A program made the translations under genes and the position numbers. Shown here in pieces: positions 29,184-39,100 of a stretch of DNA of 64,000 bases. Each line of letters opens with the position of its first letter. The first letter of the stretch is position 1. Origin of the DNA: Azoarcus sp. Lineage in GTDB: Bacteria; Pseudomonadota; Gammaproteobacteria; Burkholderiales; Rhodocyclaceae. The notes below the pieces were generated by a model. That model was not told where the DNA came from. It made no database searches and saw only the letters and a list, made by a program, of their open reading frames with translations. The DNA lies in NCBI GenBank assembly GCA_030656215.1, contig JAUSOD010000073.1:1-64000 (forward strand), given 5' to 3'.

Positions 29184-30010
29184 CGGGTGAAATGCTCCGC
29201 GCCGGAAAACAGCAGGTAGTGCTTGCCCTGGGCGCGGCCGATCATGGTCAGGCCGAGGCGGCCCGCGATGTCCCAGCCCATCTTGGTCAAGCCCGAGCGC
29301 GACACCAGGAAGGGGATGCCCATCTGCGCGGTCTTGATCACCATCTCGGAGGTCAGTCGCCCGGTGGTGTAGAAAATCTTGTCGCCACCGTCTAGCCCGT
29401 CCAGCCACATGCGACCGGCGATCGCATCCACCGCATTATGGCGGCCGACGTCCTCGACGAACATCAGCACCTCGCAGCCGTCGGGGGTGGCCTGTGCCAA
29501 CGCGCAACCATGCACCGCGCCTGCCTGCTTGTAGATCGACTCATGGTGACGCACCGCGTCCATCAGCGCATACAAGGTGGCCTGCGACAGGCTGCGTTCG
29601 GCAGGCAGGCAGATATCATCGATCTCGTCCATCAAGCCGCCGAACACCGTGCCCTGGCCGCAGCCGGTGGTCACGGTGCGGGTGCCGAGGCGTTCGTCCG
29701 CGTTGTGCAGGCCGTCACGGGTGGTGACCGACACCGCGTCCACCTCCCAGTCGACCTGCACCGAGGCGATTTCGTCGAGGCTCTTCACCAGGCGTTGATT
29801 GCGCAGCCAGCCGATGGTCAGCGCCTCCGGGGCAGCACCAAGGGTCATCAGGGTCACGATCTCGCGCTTGTCCACGTACAGGGTCAGCGGGTGCTCGCCG
29901 GCAATCGAGGTGGGCACGGAGACGCCGAGCTCATTCACTGCCGGGATGGTGACCGTCAGTGGGCGGCTGGCGGCGCTGAGCAGGGGACGACGGGGGGGCG
30001 GGTTGGTCAT
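29180..30010 (-). CDS. fdhD: Formate dehydrogenase sulfurtransferase FdhD
   Basis: FdhD passes sulfur from IscS to the Mo cofactor of formate dehydrogenase. The 276-residue protein carries FVEDVGRHNAVDAIAG and FYTTGRLTSEMVIKTAQMG, both diagnostic. The active-site loop reads TTGCGQGTVFG, with one Cys followed by GQG in place of the CxxC of E. coli FdhD. ATG 30010 is preferred; an in-frame GTG at 30097 would add 29 residues not typical of the family. No formate dehydrogenase structural genes are in the window. Confidence 0.95.
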   Translation of the reverse strand: MTNPPPRRPLLSAASRPLTVTIPAVNELGVSVPTSIAGEHPLTLYVDKREIVTLMTLGAAPEALTIGWLRNQRLVKSLDEIASVQVDWEVDAVSVTTRDGLHNADERLGTRTVTTGCGQGTVFGGLMDEIDDICLPAERSLSQATLYALMDAVRHHESIYKQAGAVHGCALAQATPDGCEVLMFVEDVGRHNAVDAIAGRMWLDGLDGGDKIFYTTGRLTSEMVIKTAQMGIPFLVSRSGLTKMGWDIAGRLGLTMIGRAQGKHYLLFSGAEHFTR

Positions 30011-30065
30011 GCGCGCGACGGCCGTGAGTGGATGAGCGGAGATTGTAGCCTCAACCCGGACGCCG

Positions 30066-30094
30066 AATACCGGCAAGGGGACCTTGCCGGTATT
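30066..30094 (-). terminator. Hairpin downstream of topB
   Basis: A perfect 13-bp stem (AATACCGGCAAGG / CCTTGCCGGTATT) with a 3-nt loop, 17 bases after the topB stop and 56 bases before the fdhD start. There is no T tract, so it may act as a processing or attenuator structure rather than a full terminator. Confidence 0.55.
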
Positions 30095-30110
30095 CACGAG
30101 GCGTCACTGG

Positions 30111-32714
30111 TCAAGCCGTCTTTTTCTTCGGTGCAGCACGCTTGCGGGCTGCGGGCTTCTTCACTTCTTCGGCGGGGGCCTCTTCGGCCTTGGCTGATTC
30201 GGCTTTGGCCGCGGCGGTCTTGGCGGCTGCGGGTTTTGCGGCACCGGCTTTCGGCGTCTTGACCTCGAATTCGAAGCCGACCTTGCCGTCCTTGCCGCGT
30301 ACCAGATATGCCGAGAACTTGCGTCGGGTGCGGGCCGAGACGAAGCCCTTGAGCAGTTCGGTCTTGCCCTCGGTCAGCAGCTTGAGCATCTGTTCGCGTT
30401 CGATCGGCTGCTGCAGGATGATCTTGCCCGAGCGGAAGTCGCAGCTCTTGTCCGGGCCCACCGATTTTTCACAGACATAGGCCATGCCGTGCTCGAACAC
30501 CCGCGACTGGCACTTGGGGCAGCTGCCGATCGCTTCCTGGGCGGAGAAATCGACCGCCTCGGCCTCTTCGCCTTCCTTGGGCTGACCGAAGTCGAACGTG
30601 GGCTGCTTGTCCTCGTTGAACACGATGTCGGCATTGAACAGGCGGCCCATCTTGTTGCGGAAGCCGAGCAGCGGGCCGACCTTGCCCTCGCGCAGCAGGG
30701 TCTCGATCTCGGGGATCTCGAACTGGCGCCCGGCCACGATCTTCCACATGCTCCAGTCGCAGGCCTGGCATGCGAACTTCTTGTAGTTCTCCTTCACCAG
30801 ACCGCCGCATTTCGGGCACGGGACGGCCAGGGTGGCGAACTCGCCGGGGACGGTGTCGGAGTCGAAGCTTTTGGCGCGCTCGACCACTTCGCGCGCCATC
30901 TCGGCGATCTCGTGCATGAAGGCTTCGCGTGACAGCTCTCCGCGCTCCATCAGCGACAGCTTGTGCTCCCAGCCACCGGTCAGTTCGGGCGAAGTCAGCG
31001 CGTTGACGCCCAAGCCCTTGAGCAGGGTGATCAGCGAGAAGGCCTTGGCGCTCGGGATCAGCTCGCGGCCGTCGCGGTGGATGTACTGTTCGGCGATCAG
31101 GCCTTCGATGATCTGCGCCCGGGTAGCTGGCGTACCGAGGCCGCGGTCGGCCATGGCGGCGCGCATTTCCTCGTCGTCCACCATCTTGCCCGCGCCTTCC
31201 ATCGCGGACAGCAGCGTGGCTTCGTTGAAGCGTGCCGGCGGCTTGGTCTGCAGCGCCTTGACCAGGATGTCATTGGTGGACACGGTTTCGTTTGCCTGTA
31301 CTGCCACCAGTTGTGGAGCGCTACCTTCCTTGGTGTCCTTCTCGTCGTTCGCGGCTTCCTTGCCATAGACGGCAAGCCAGCCTGCGTTGACCAGCACCTT
31401 GCCCTCGGTCTTGAATACTTCGCCTGCGACCCGGGTCATGCGGGTGGTGATCTGGTATTCGGCGGCCGGGTAGAACACCGCGAGGAAGCGCCGGGTGACC
31501 AGGTCGTATATCTTCTGTTCGGCCTCCGACAGGGTCTTCGGCAGCGATCCGGTGGGGATGATGGCGAAGTGGTCGGAGATCTTGGCATTGTTGAAGATGC
31601 GCTTGTTGGGCCGGATCCAGCCCTGTTTGGTGATCTCGTTGGCGAACGGGGCGTACTCGTCCGGCAGGCCGCGCATCACGTCGTTGACCGTGCTGATGTA
31701 GTCTTCCGGCAACGCGCGCGCATCGGTTCGCGGATAGGTCAGGACCTTGTGTTTCTCGTACAGCGCCTGGGCGATCTGCAAGGTGACCCGCGCCGAAAAG
31801 CCGAAGCGGCCGTTGGCTTCGCGCTGCAGGCTGGTGAGGTCGAACAGAAGCGGCGAAAGCTGCGAGGACGGTTTGGCCTCTTCGGTGACCGTGCCCGGCT
31901 GGCCTTCGCATTTGGCACGGATGGCCTCGGCCGCTGCCGCATTCCACAGGCGGTGGGCGTTGGCGTGCTCGTCACCTTCGGGCTTCTTGAATTTCTCGTC
32001 CAGCCAGCGACCGGTGTACTCGCCCGCCTTGCAACCGAAACGCGCTTCCAGTTCCCAGTAGTCGCGTGACTTGAACTTGCGGATGCGGTCTTCGCGCTCG
32101 ACCACGATCGCGAGCGTCGGGGTCTGCACACGGCCGACGGTGGTGAGGTGGAAACCGCCGGTTTTGGAATTGAACGCGGTCATCGCCCGCGTGCCGTTGA
32201 TGCCGATCAGCCAGTCGCTTTCGGCGCGGCACACTGCGGCATTGCGCAGGCCCTCGACGTCGCGTGCCGTGCGCAGATGGGCGAAGCCGTCGCGGATCGC
32301 GGTCGCGGTCATCGACTGCAGCCACAGCCGTTGCATCGGTTTGGTGGTGCCCGAATGCTGGGCGATGAAGTTGAAGATCAGCTCACCCTCGCGTCCCGCG
32401 TCGCAGGCGTTTACGAGGCCAGTAACATCCTTGCGTTTGATCAGGCGGGTCAGCAGTTTGAGGCGGTCTTCGGTTTTCTCGATCGGCTTGAGCGCGAAGT
32501 GCGGCGGAATCACCGGCAGGTGGGCGAACGTCCATTTGCCGCGCTTGACTTCGTACTCCTCCGGGATGACAAGCTCGAGAAGGTGGCCGACGGCCGACGA
32601 CAGGACGTAGTCGTCGGATTCGAAGTAATCCTTCTCCTTGGTGAAGCCGCCCAGCGCACGGGCGATGTCCTGCGCAACGGATGGCTTTTCCGCGATGATT
32701 AGTTGCTTGCTCAT
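30111..32714 (-). CDS. topB: DNA topoisomerase III
   Basis: Type IA topoisomerase of 867 residues that decatenates single-stranded DNA junctions. N-terminal TOPRIM domain (LIIAEKPSVAQDIARALGG; DAGREGELIFN), the active-site region LTYPRTDARALPEDY with the catalytic Tyr, and RGLGTPATRAQIIEGLI. Two C-terminal zinc-finger-like segments follow (CPKCGG...CQAC and CPKC...C), then a repeat-containing domain ending in an Ala/Lys/Glu-rich tail of about 60 residues, a feature of betaproteobacterial TopB. It is the last gene after lysM-dprA-smg. Confidence 0.96.
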   Translation of the reverse strand: MSKQLIIAEKPSVAQDIARALGGFTKEKDYFESDDYVLSSAVGHLLELVIPEEYEVKRGKWTFAHLPVIPPHFALKPIEKTEDRLKLLTRLIKRKDVTGLVNACDAGREGELIFNFIAQHSGTTKPMQRLWLQSMTATAIRDGFAHLRTARDVEGLRNAAVCRAESDWLIGINGTRAMTAFNSKTGGFHLTTVGRVQTPTLAIVVEREDRIRKFKSRDYWELEARFGCKAGEYTGRWLDEKFKKPEGDEHANAHRLWNAAAAEAIRAKCEGQPGTVTEEAKPSSQLSPLLFDLTSLQREANGRFGFSARVTLQIAQALYEKHKVLTYPRTDARALPEDYISTVNDVMRGLPDEYAPFANEITKQGWIRPNKRIFNNAKISDHFAIIPTGSLPKTLSEAEQKIYDLVTRRFLAVFYPAAEYQITTRMTRVAGEVFKTEGKVLVNAGWLAVYGKEAANDEKDTKEGSAPQLVAVQANETVSTNDILVKALQTKPPARFNEATLLSAMEGAGKMVDDEEMRAAMADRGLGTPATRAQIIEGLIAEQYIHRDGRELIPSAKAFSLITLLKGLGVNALTSPELTGGWEHKLSLMERGELSREAFMHEIAEMAREVVERAKSFDSDTVPGEFATLAVPCPKCGGLVKENYKKFACQACDWSMWKIVAGRQFEIPEIETLLREGKVGPLLGFRNKMGRLFNADIVFNEDKQPTFDFGQPKEGEEAEAVDFSAQEAIGSCPKCQSRVFEHGMAYVCEKSVGPDKSCDFRSGKIILQQPIEREQMLKLLTEGKTELLKGFVSARTRRKFSAYLVRGKDGKVGFEFEVKTPKAGAAKPAAAKTAAAKAESAKAEEAPAEEVKKPAARKRAAPKKKTA

Positions 32715-32730
32715 GCCGGCGTGGCCGATG

Positions 32731-32753
32731 CGGAACCCCTTGTGGGGTTTCCG
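32731..32753 (-). terminator. Hairpin between smg and topB
   Basis: An inverted repeat (GGAACCCC ... GGGGTTTCC, one bulged base) 17 bases upstream of the topB start and about 90 bases after the smg stop. It could attenuate read-through into topB. No T tract. Confidence 0.4.
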
Positions 32754-32840
32754 TCCAATAAGTTGTTAAGCGGGTTGTCAAGCGGCGGATGATAAAGAGG
32801 CCGCCGGCTGCCTTGCAAGCGAGGCGTGCTCAGCCCGTGC

Positions 32841-33308
32841 TCAGTGGAGCACCGGTTGCCAGTCTTCATCGTCCCCGGTCAGCAGCTCGTCAATGATCAA
32901 TCCATCCACCGCTTGCTCTTGCTGCCACAGGACCATCAGTACGATGACCTTGAGGCGGTTCAGGGTGATGTTGAAGTCGCCCAGCGCCATCGCCCGTTCC
33001 ACGATCAACTCGCGCTGAGCGGCATCGAGCACGTTTGCCGCTTCGAGAAAAGCGATGAAACCGCGGCATTCCTGGCTCAGGTGAGCCAGTTCTTCATCAG
33101 CATAGATGCGAATGGAGCCGGCCGTGGGCGAAATGCATGGCAGTGAGGTTTCGGTTACCCGTCTCAGGCCCGCGAGCCAGTCGAGGGCTTCGTTGATTTC
33201 CTCGTCCTCGAAACCGGCAGCCGACAGCTTGCGTGCGAGCTGATCGCTTGCGGGGCAGGCATCGGCATGAATGTAGCTTTCGAAGAGGTAAACAAGAATG
33301 TCGAACAC
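32841..33308 (-). CDS. smg: Smg family protein (DUF494)
   Basis: A 155-residue protein of the Smg/DUF494 family, conserved next to dprA in beta- and gammaproteobacteria; function not established. MFDILVYLFESYIHADACPA at the N-terminus and LNRLKVIVLMVLWQQ near the C-terminus are characteristic. The start is GTG at 33308, with a strong GGGAGG 6 bases upstream. Confidence 0.93.
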   Translation of the reverse strand: MFDILVYLFESYIHADACPASDQLARKLSAAGFEDEEINEALDWLAGLRRVTETSLPCISPTAGSIRIYADEELAHLSQECRGFIAFLEAANVLDAAQRELIVERAMALGDFNITLNRLKVIVLMVLWQQEQAVDGLIIDELLTGDDEDWQPVLH

Positions 33309-33382
33309 GATGACCTCCCGGAAAAACCATGACGGTTCAAAAAGCCGTCCAACACGGCACTCGCGAATCCCGGAAACCCGAG

Positions 33383-34519
33383 CTACGGGTTCCGAACGAG
33401 CGCTCCCGGCTTGCGGAGGCGCTGGAACCGGCTGCCCGCGACGCGGACGATCTGACCTTCCAGTTCCATGGGCAGCAGGATGGCGTAGAGCGCATCGACC
33501 GTCAAGCCGCAGCGCAGCCCGAGGGTGTCGATATCGACCGACTCGTCGCCCAGGGCGTCGAAAATGCAGCTGGCTTCCGGGGTGAGCGGCAGTTCGGGTT
33601 GCACCTGTGTCGTGGTGCTGGCAGCCGGGCGGGTTCGGCGCGGTCTGCAGGGTGCATCGGGCAGCGTCGTGACCTGTGCGCGTAGTTCCTCGAGCACGTC
33701 TTCGGCGGTTTCAACCAGCTTTGCCCCCTCGCGGATCAGCCGGTGGCAGCCGCGCGCCAGCGGCGAGTGGATCGAGCCCGGGATAGCGAAGACCTCGCGG
33801 CCGGTTTCGGTGGCGAGTCGGGCGGTGATCAATGATCCGCTGCCGAGCGCCGCTTCCACCACCAGCACGCCATGGCTGAGCCCTGCGATCAGGCGATTGC
33901 GGCGCGGAAAATTATGCCGCAGCGGTGGGGTGCCGAGTGCGAACTCGCTGATGATGGCGCCGTGGCTTGCGATTTCACGCGCCAGCGCGGCATTGCGCGC
34001 CGGGTAGATGCGGTCTGCGCCGGTGCCGATCACCGCAATGGTGCTGCCTTCGCCGCCGGACAGTGCGCCGCGGTGGGCTGCTGCGTCGATCCCGAGCGCC
34101 AGCCCGCTGACGATGGTGAGGCCGGCCTCGCTCAGGCTGCGGGCAAACGCCTCTGCGTTGAGTTCGCCCTGGGCGGTGGCGGAGCGCGCACCCACCATGG
34201 CCAGCGCCGGACGGTTGAGCAGCGCCCGAGCTCCCTTCACATAAAGCACGATGGGAGGATCCGCGGTGTCGAGCAGCGACTGCGGATAGTCGCTGTCGGC
34301 CAGTGTGAGAATGTGATTGCCGGGTTCGGCGCACCACGCCAGGGCGGTTTCAATGGCGGCCGCATCTGGCGCGCCGAGCGCAATGTCGGCGCCTTCGCTG
34401 CCGATGACTGCCGAGAGGGCACTGCGTTCGTGCGCAAAGATGCTCGAGGGCAGACCGAATGCCGCGAGCAGCCGGCGTTGGCGTTCAGGCCCCAATCCCG
34501 GGCTGAGCGCCAGTCGCAA
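33383..34519 (-). CDS. dprA: DNA-processing protein DprA
   Basis: Loads RecA onto incoming single-stranded DNA during transformation. The Rossmann-like domain (VGARSATAQGE, VSGLALGIDAAAHRGAL, NAALAREIASHGAIISE, NFPRRNRLIAGLSHGVLVVEA) is followed by a winged-helix C-terminal domain. The shown start is the TTG at 34519, which leaves off the conserved ELAAWLR residues that can be read in frame upstream. No ATG or GTG precedes it in that open frame; the only candidate further up is a CTG at 34565-34567 that overlaps the lysM stop. The true start is therefore uncertain and may be non-standard. Confidence 0.93.
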   Translation of the reverse strand: MRLALSPGLGPERQRRLLAAFGLPSSIFAHERSALSAVIGSEGADIALGAPDAAAIETALAWCAEPGNHILTLADSDYPQSLLDTADPPIVLYVKGARALLNRPALAMVGARSATAQGELNAEAFARSLSEAGLTIVSGLALGIDAAAHRGALSGGEGSTIAVIGTGADRIYPARNAALAREIASHGAIISEFALGTPPLRHNFPRRNRLIAGLSHGVLVVEAALGSGSLITARLATETGREVFAIPGSIHSPLARGCHRLIREGAKLVETAEDVLEELRAQVTTLPDAPCRPRRTRPAASTTTQVQPELPLTPEASCIFDALGDESVDIDTLGLRCGLTVDALYAILLPMELEGQIVRVAGSRFQRLRKPGALVRNP

Positions 34520-34563
34520 CCAGGCGGCGAGCTCGTGGTCGCCTGTGGGTCGGTGTTGCGTGC

Positions 34564-35586
34564 TCAGGGCTTGCGAACAGCGTCGTTGATCGTCACCGGG
34601 CCGTCGGAGTCCATCACCAGCGCATAGGCAACGCGCTCGAAGGTCCGGAACACGAACACCAGTCCGTAACGCTTTTCGGGCAACTGGAAGCTTTCCTTGC
34701 CCTCGTCGCCCTTGTATTCCGCGATGCCGCGGTTACGGTACAGCGCCAGCACATGGCCGCGTTCGAGTCCGTCGCGCTCGCCGATATTGAGTGCGACCAC
34801 ATTCAGGCGTCCAGTCTCGGCCACACCGCGGTAAATCGACATCAGACGGCCGTCGACTGCGTTTTCCGGTGCATGCGGGACATACGAGAACACGTTAGGC
34901 GTTACGCTCGGCAACATCAGGTCACCAGCGCCGATTTCTTCCACCGCGTCGACAATCTCGAGCGTAACCGGGTCGGAGCGTTCGGATACGCGCGCGGCGC
35001 CCAGATAGGCTGCCTCATAGGCGATGGTTTCGCCGCTAGCCGGGTCCACCATTGGCTTGACCGGACGGAAAATCTGCCAGACGTCGACGTCGTCGCGCAC
35101 GTTCTTGGCGAAGACGGTGTCGCCCGCGCCCACATACACCCGGCTGGTTTCGGTCGCGATGATGGTTGCGGCGCCTTCGAGGCCAGCTTCGTCCACCACC
35201 AGCGGGCGGGTCAGGAAGGGCTCGATCACGTTCAGCGGAATACTCGGAATCGCGCTGCCCAGTGCCTCCTCATAGACCTGCGGAAAGAGTTTGTCGGTGC
35301 CAACCCGTCTGCCGATGCTCAGCCACGGACCACTGCGGTCGAGATGGATGATCTGGCCCGGATAGATCAGGTGCGGGTTGCGGATTTCGTCGCGGTTGAG
35401 GCGCCAGACTTCCGGCCAGCGCCAGGGTTGCCTGAGGAAACGGCCGGAAATACCCCACAGGGTGTCGCCTTTGACCACGGTGTAGGAGTCGGGCGCGTCA
35501 TCGGCGACGGAAACGCCCTGGGCCGCAGCCACGCCGCTGACAAGGGTCGCAATGCTGACGATGAGAGGGAATATAATTCGTATCAT
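34564..35586 (-). CDS. Secreted LysM-domain protein
   Basis: A 340-residue exported protein: signal peptide MIRIIFPLIVSIATLVSGVAAA, then a LysM peptidoglycan-binding motif (SYTVVKGDTLWGISGRFL to LIYPGQIIHL, about 34-82), then a large domain of unknown function. This gene is found upstream of dprA in many betaproteobacteria. It probably acts at the cell wall. Divergent from def; the 162 bases between hold both promoters. Confidence 0.9.
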   Translation of the reverse strand: MIRIIFPLIVSIATLVSGVAAAQGVSVADDAPDSYTVVKGDTLWGISGRFLRQPWRWPEVWRLNRDEIRNPHLIYPGQIIHLDRSGPWLSIGRRVGTDKLFPQVYEEALGSAIPSIPLNVIEPFLTRPLVVDEAGLEGAATIIATETSRVYVGAGDTVFAKNVRDDVDVWQIFRPVKPMVDPASGETIAYEAAYLGAARVSERSDPVTLEIVDAVEEIGAGDLMLPSVTPNVFSYVPHAPENAVDGRLMSIYRGVAETGRLNVVALNIGERDGLERGHVLALYRNRGIAEYKGDEGKESFQLPEKRYGLVFVFRTFERVAYALVMDSDGPVTINDAVRKP

Positions 35587-35748
35587 TGCTCGCTTCCGGT
35601 TGATGCGGGTCGGTGTTGGCCGACCAGGAACGCTACTGGCACGCGAGCGTCGAAGTATGAAGCGATTCCGGCGTCAAGCGCAGCACATGGTCATGCCTGT
35701 CAAAACGCTTGAAATTCTGCACTTAAAGGCTTAACGCGGCAAGCATTT

Positions 35749-36252
35749 ATGGCTCTACTACCAATACTCCGTTTCCCCGATCCCCGTCTGCATACCCGGG
35801 CTGCTCCGGTGACCGTGGTCGATGATTCCATTCGTCAGTTGATCAAGGACATGGCTGAAACCATGTACGAGGCACCCGGCATCGGTCTGGCTGCGACCCA
35901 GGTAGATGTGCACAAGAGGGTGGTCGTGATCGACATCAGTGAAGACAACAGCGGCCTGCTGGCGCTCATCAACGCCGAAATCCTTGAACGCTCCGGCGAG
36001 CAGGTGTGTGAAGAGGGGTGTCTTTCCGTGCCCGGTATTTACGAGAAGGTGACCCGCGCCGAGCGCGTGAAGGTGAAGGCGCTGAACCAGCAGGGCGAGC
36101 CATTCGAGCTAGAGGCCGAAGGGTTGCTCGCGGTGTGCATCCAGCACGAGCTGGATCATCTCGACGGCAAAGTGTTCGTCGAGTATCTGTCGCAACTCAA
36201 GCTCACCCGGATCAAGAGCCGGCTGGCAAAGAAGGCGCGGATCACGGCCTGA
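35749..36252 (+). CDS. def: Peptide deformylase
   Basis: Removes the N-formyl group from nascent proteins. The 167-residue metalloenzyme has all three motifs: [17 protein letters not shown] (metal-ligand Cys) and QHELDHLDG (HExxH). It forms the usual pair with fmt, 53 bases downstream. Confidence 0.98.
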   Translation: MALLPILRFPDPRLHTRAAPVTVVDDSIRQLIKDMAETMYEAPGIGLAATQVDVHKRVVVIDISEDNSGLLALINAEILERSGEQVCEEGCLSVPGIYEKVTRAERVKVKALNQQGEPFELEAEGLLAVCIQHELDHLDGKVFVEYLSQLKLTRIKSRLAKKARITA

Positions 36253-36305
36253 CCCGCGATCATCCCTGCTCGACCACCCGGGCAGGATCAACAGGAAAAA
36301 AGTCT

Positions 36306-37262
36306 ATGAGCGCTCCCTTGCGCGTGGCCTTCGCGGGCACGCCGGATTTTGCCGCCCGCGCACTCGAAGCCATCCTCGATGCGGGTTTCGAGGTGCCGCT
36401 GGTGCTGACCCAGCCCGATCGTCCCGCTGGACGTGGCATGAAGCTGAGCCCGAGCGCGGTCAAGCAGGTCGCGCTTGCGCGCGGCATCGAGGTCGATCAG
36501 CCCGAGCGGCTGCGCACCGAGGCGCAGCGCGCCCGGCTTGCTGCATGTACCCCCGACGTGCTGGTGGTGGCGGCCTACGGTCTGATCCTGCCGCCCGCGG
36601 TGCTTGAGCTGCCGCGCCTGGGCTGCCTCAACATCCACGCCTCGCTGTTGCCTCGCTGGCGTGGTGCGGCCCCCATCCACCGCGCCATCGAAGCCGGCGA
36701 TGCGGAAACCGGCATCACCATCATGCAGATGGATGCAGGGCTCGACACCGGACCGATGCTGCTGCGCCACCGCGTGCCGATCGCCGCGACCGATACCACC
36801 GGCACCCTGCACGACAAGCTCGCAGCGCTTGGCGCCCGGAGCATCGTCGAGGCCTTGCAGCTGTTGCCGCAAGGGCGTTTGCAGCCCGAGGTCCAGGCGC
36901 AGGAAGGCGTCACCTATGCGAGCAAGATCGCGCGTACGGATGCCGATATCGACTGGCGGCGCCCGGCGCTGGAGATCGAACGCGCGGTGCGTGCCTTCAA
37001 TCCGTTTCCAGGCGCGGTCGGGCAGCTGCGCGATATGCCGGTCAAGTTGTGGATGGCTCATTGCGTGGCAGGGAGGGGTGTTCCCGGCACCGTGCTTCAA
37101 GCTGACGAGGCCGGCGTGGTGGTCGCTTGCGGTGAGGGCGCGCTGTGTTTCACCGAATTGCAGCGCCCCGGTAGCCGGCGCATGGCTGCCGGGGAATTCC
37201 TCCGCGGTTTTGCAGTCAATGACGGTGAGCGATTTGCGCTGCCGGGCGCGGCAGATGCTTGA
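36306..37262 (+). CDS. fmt: Methionyl-tRNA formyltransferase
   Basis: Formylates initiator Met-tRNA. The 318-residue protein shows [17 protein letters not shown], the [10 protein letters not shown] loop, and the catalytic [22 protein letters not shown] (Asn, His) with [16 protein letters not shown]. Start ATG 36306 follows GGAAAAAAG. Confidence 0.98.
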   Translation: MSAPLRVAFAGTPDFAARALEAILDAGFEVPLVLTQPDRPAGRGMKLSPSAVKQVALARGIEVDQPERLRTEAQRARLAACTPDVLVVAAYGLILPPAVLELPRLGCLNIHASLLPRWRGAAPIHRAIEAGDAETGITIMQMDAGLDTGPMLLRHRVPIAATDTTGTLHDKLAALGARSIVEALQLLPQGRLQPEVQAQEGVTYASKIARTDADIDWRRPALEIERAVRAFNPFPGAVGQLRDMPVKLWMAHCVAGRGVPGTVLQADEAGVVVACGEGALCFTELQRPGSRRMAAGEFLRGFAVNDGERFALPGAADA

Positions 37263-37320
37263 TCTGGCGGAAATCGCCCCGATCTATTGCACAACCTCAA
37301 CGATTTGAAGGAAACGAGCA

Positions 37321-38160
37321 ATGTTTGGAAACTGGTTGAAGACCTCCATCCTGATGGCCGGTATCGTCGCCCTGTTCGGCGTCGTCGGTGGTGCCATCGG
37401 TGGACAGCAGGGCATGCTGATTGCGCTGCTGCTCGGTGGCGGTATGAACCTGTGGGCCTACTGGTTCTCCGACAAGATGGTGCTCAAGATGTACAAGGCC
37501 CGTCAGGTCGATGCGAGCAGCTCGCCCTACCTTTACAACATGGTGCGCGAACTCGCGCAGCGCGCGAACCTGCCCATGCCCAAGGTCTATGTCATCGACG
37601 AGGCCCAACCCAACGCCTTTGCCACCGGCCGCAACCCGGACAACGCCGCCGTCGCCGCAACCTCCGGCATCATGCGTCTGCTCTCCGAGCGCGAATTGCG
37701 CGGGGTGATGGCGCATGAGCTGGCCCACGTCAAGAACCGCGACATCCTGATCTCGACCATTTCGGCCACCGTTGCCGGCGCGATCTCGTCGCTTGCCCAG
37801 TTCGGCATGTTCTTCGGCGGGCGAGATGGCGAGAACCGGCCCAACCCGGTGGTGGCTATCATCATCATGATCATGGCGCCGATCGCCGGCATGCTGATCC
37901 AGATGGCGATCAGCCGTACCCGCGAGTTCGGTGCCGACCGCGGCGGGGCCGAGATTTCCGGCGATCCGGAAGCGCTCGCGAATGCGCTGGCCAAGATGGA
38001 GGCTTACTCCAAGGGGATTCCGATGGAAACCGCCGAGGCGCACCCGGAAACCGCACAGATGATGATCGTGAATCCGCTCTCCGGCGGTGGCCTGCGCGGT
38101 CTGTTCTCGACCCATCCCGCCACCCAGGAGCGAATTGCCAAACTGCGCGCAATGCGCTGA
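37321..38160 (+). CDS. htpX: Membrane zinc metalloprotease HtpX
   Basis: Inner-membrane quality-control protease, 279 residues, with two N-terminal helices (about 7-50), the zinc motif [12 protein letters not shown] (HExxH), a further hydrophobic pair and the third ligand in the [10 protein letters not shown] region. GGAAACGAG precedes the ATG. It is 58 bases downstream of fmt, probably in the same transcript. Confidence 0.96.
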   Translation: MFGNWLKTSILMAGIVALFGVVGGAIGGQQGMLIALLLGGGMNLWAYWFSDKMVLKMYKARQVDASSSPYLYNMVRELAQRANLPMPKVYVIDEAQPNAFATGRNPDNAAVAATSGIMRLLSERELRGVMAHELAHVKNRDILISTISATVAGAISSLAQFGMFFGGRDGENRPNPVVAIIIMIMAPIAGMLIQMAISRTREFGADRGGAEISGDPEALANALAKMEAYSKGIPMETAEAHPETAQMMIVNPLSGGGLRGLFSTHPATQERIAKLRAMR

Positions 38161-38298
38161 ATGCGCGTGCCGTCAGCCCTGGCGGCACGGCGTTGGACTG
38201 TGGGGCCTGTGCTGATGGTCCGCACATCTCGACGATTCGAAAGGCTTTTATCCAGAGAGCAGTACCTGACCGACGGGGCCGGATATCCTTACGTGGCT

Positions 38299-38934
38299 TC
38301 AGGCAGCTGCTGCGGCGCTTTCCGAATTGATGAAACGCACCAGCGTCCAGTAGCCGAACAGGTTCACCGGGAGGGTGCCGGCCAGTTCCATGCCCGCTTC
38401 AGCCACGAAGGGATCGAGCGGGAACAGCGGACGAAAGCCGAGTGAGGGCGCGAACGGCGCCAGGCGCCGCTCCAGTGCATGAGGCCAGCCGGCGCCGCGG
38501 GAAAAGTGATTCACCACCAGTACCTGGCCGCCCGGGCGGCATACCCGCCGTAATTCGCGCATCATCGCTGCCGGGTCGGGTACCACCGAGGCGACATAGA
38601 GCGCCGCCACCTTGTCGAAACTGGCATCCGGAAAAGACAGCGATTGCGCGTCCATCGCCAGCAGGTCGACATTGTCGAGTCCGTGCCTGCGCACCCGGGC
38701 GCGGGCTCGCTCCAGCATGTGGGGCGACAGGTCGATGCCGGTTACCCTTGTGTGGGGCGGGTAGTGGCGAAGTGACAGACCGGTGCCGACGCCCACTTCG
38801 AGCACCGACTCGCCCGCCCGACAGTCCAGCGCCTGGATCAGCCGGCGGCGGCCGGGTTCAAATAGGCCACCGAACAACAGATCGTAGACCGGTGCATATC
38901 GCTGATAGGCCGTGGCGACAGATTCGTGGTTCAT
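38299..38934 (-). CDS. Class I SAM-dependent methyltransferase (PmtA/UbiE-like)
   Basis: A 211-residue methyltransferase: SAM-binding motif I is VLEVGVGTGLSLRHYP, motif II GIDLSPHMLERAR and motif III PGGQVLVVNHF. The N-terminal AYQRYAPVYDLLFGGLFEPGR resembles phospholipid N-methyltransferases of the PmtA type, so phosphatidylethanolamine is a plausible substrate, but other lipids or quinones cannot be excluded. The 138 bases between it and htpX hold nothing recognisable. Confidence 0.82.
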   Translation of the reverse strand: MNHESVATAYQRYAPVYDLLFGGLFEPGRRRLIQALDCRAGESVLEVGVGTGLSLRHYPPHTRVTGIDLSPHMLERARARVRRHGLDNVDLLAMDAQSLSFPDASFDKVAALYVASVVPDPAAMMRELRRVCRPGGQVLVVNHFSRGAGWPHALERRLAPFAPSLGFRPLFPLDPFVAEAGMELAGTLPVNLFGYWTLVRFINSESAAAAA

Positions 38935-39100
38935 GGAAGGTCCTGAGAGTGGGACGATAACTTCATGCTAGCAGCCCGTGCGCAGCATGAAAGTTTCCTT
39001 GCATTCGCATTGCGGGCTGCCTGCCTGCGATGACACTCGACATTTGTCTCGAACTTTTCTATCTTATCGTACAGTTGTTCAATAAGTCAGGAGAAACACC

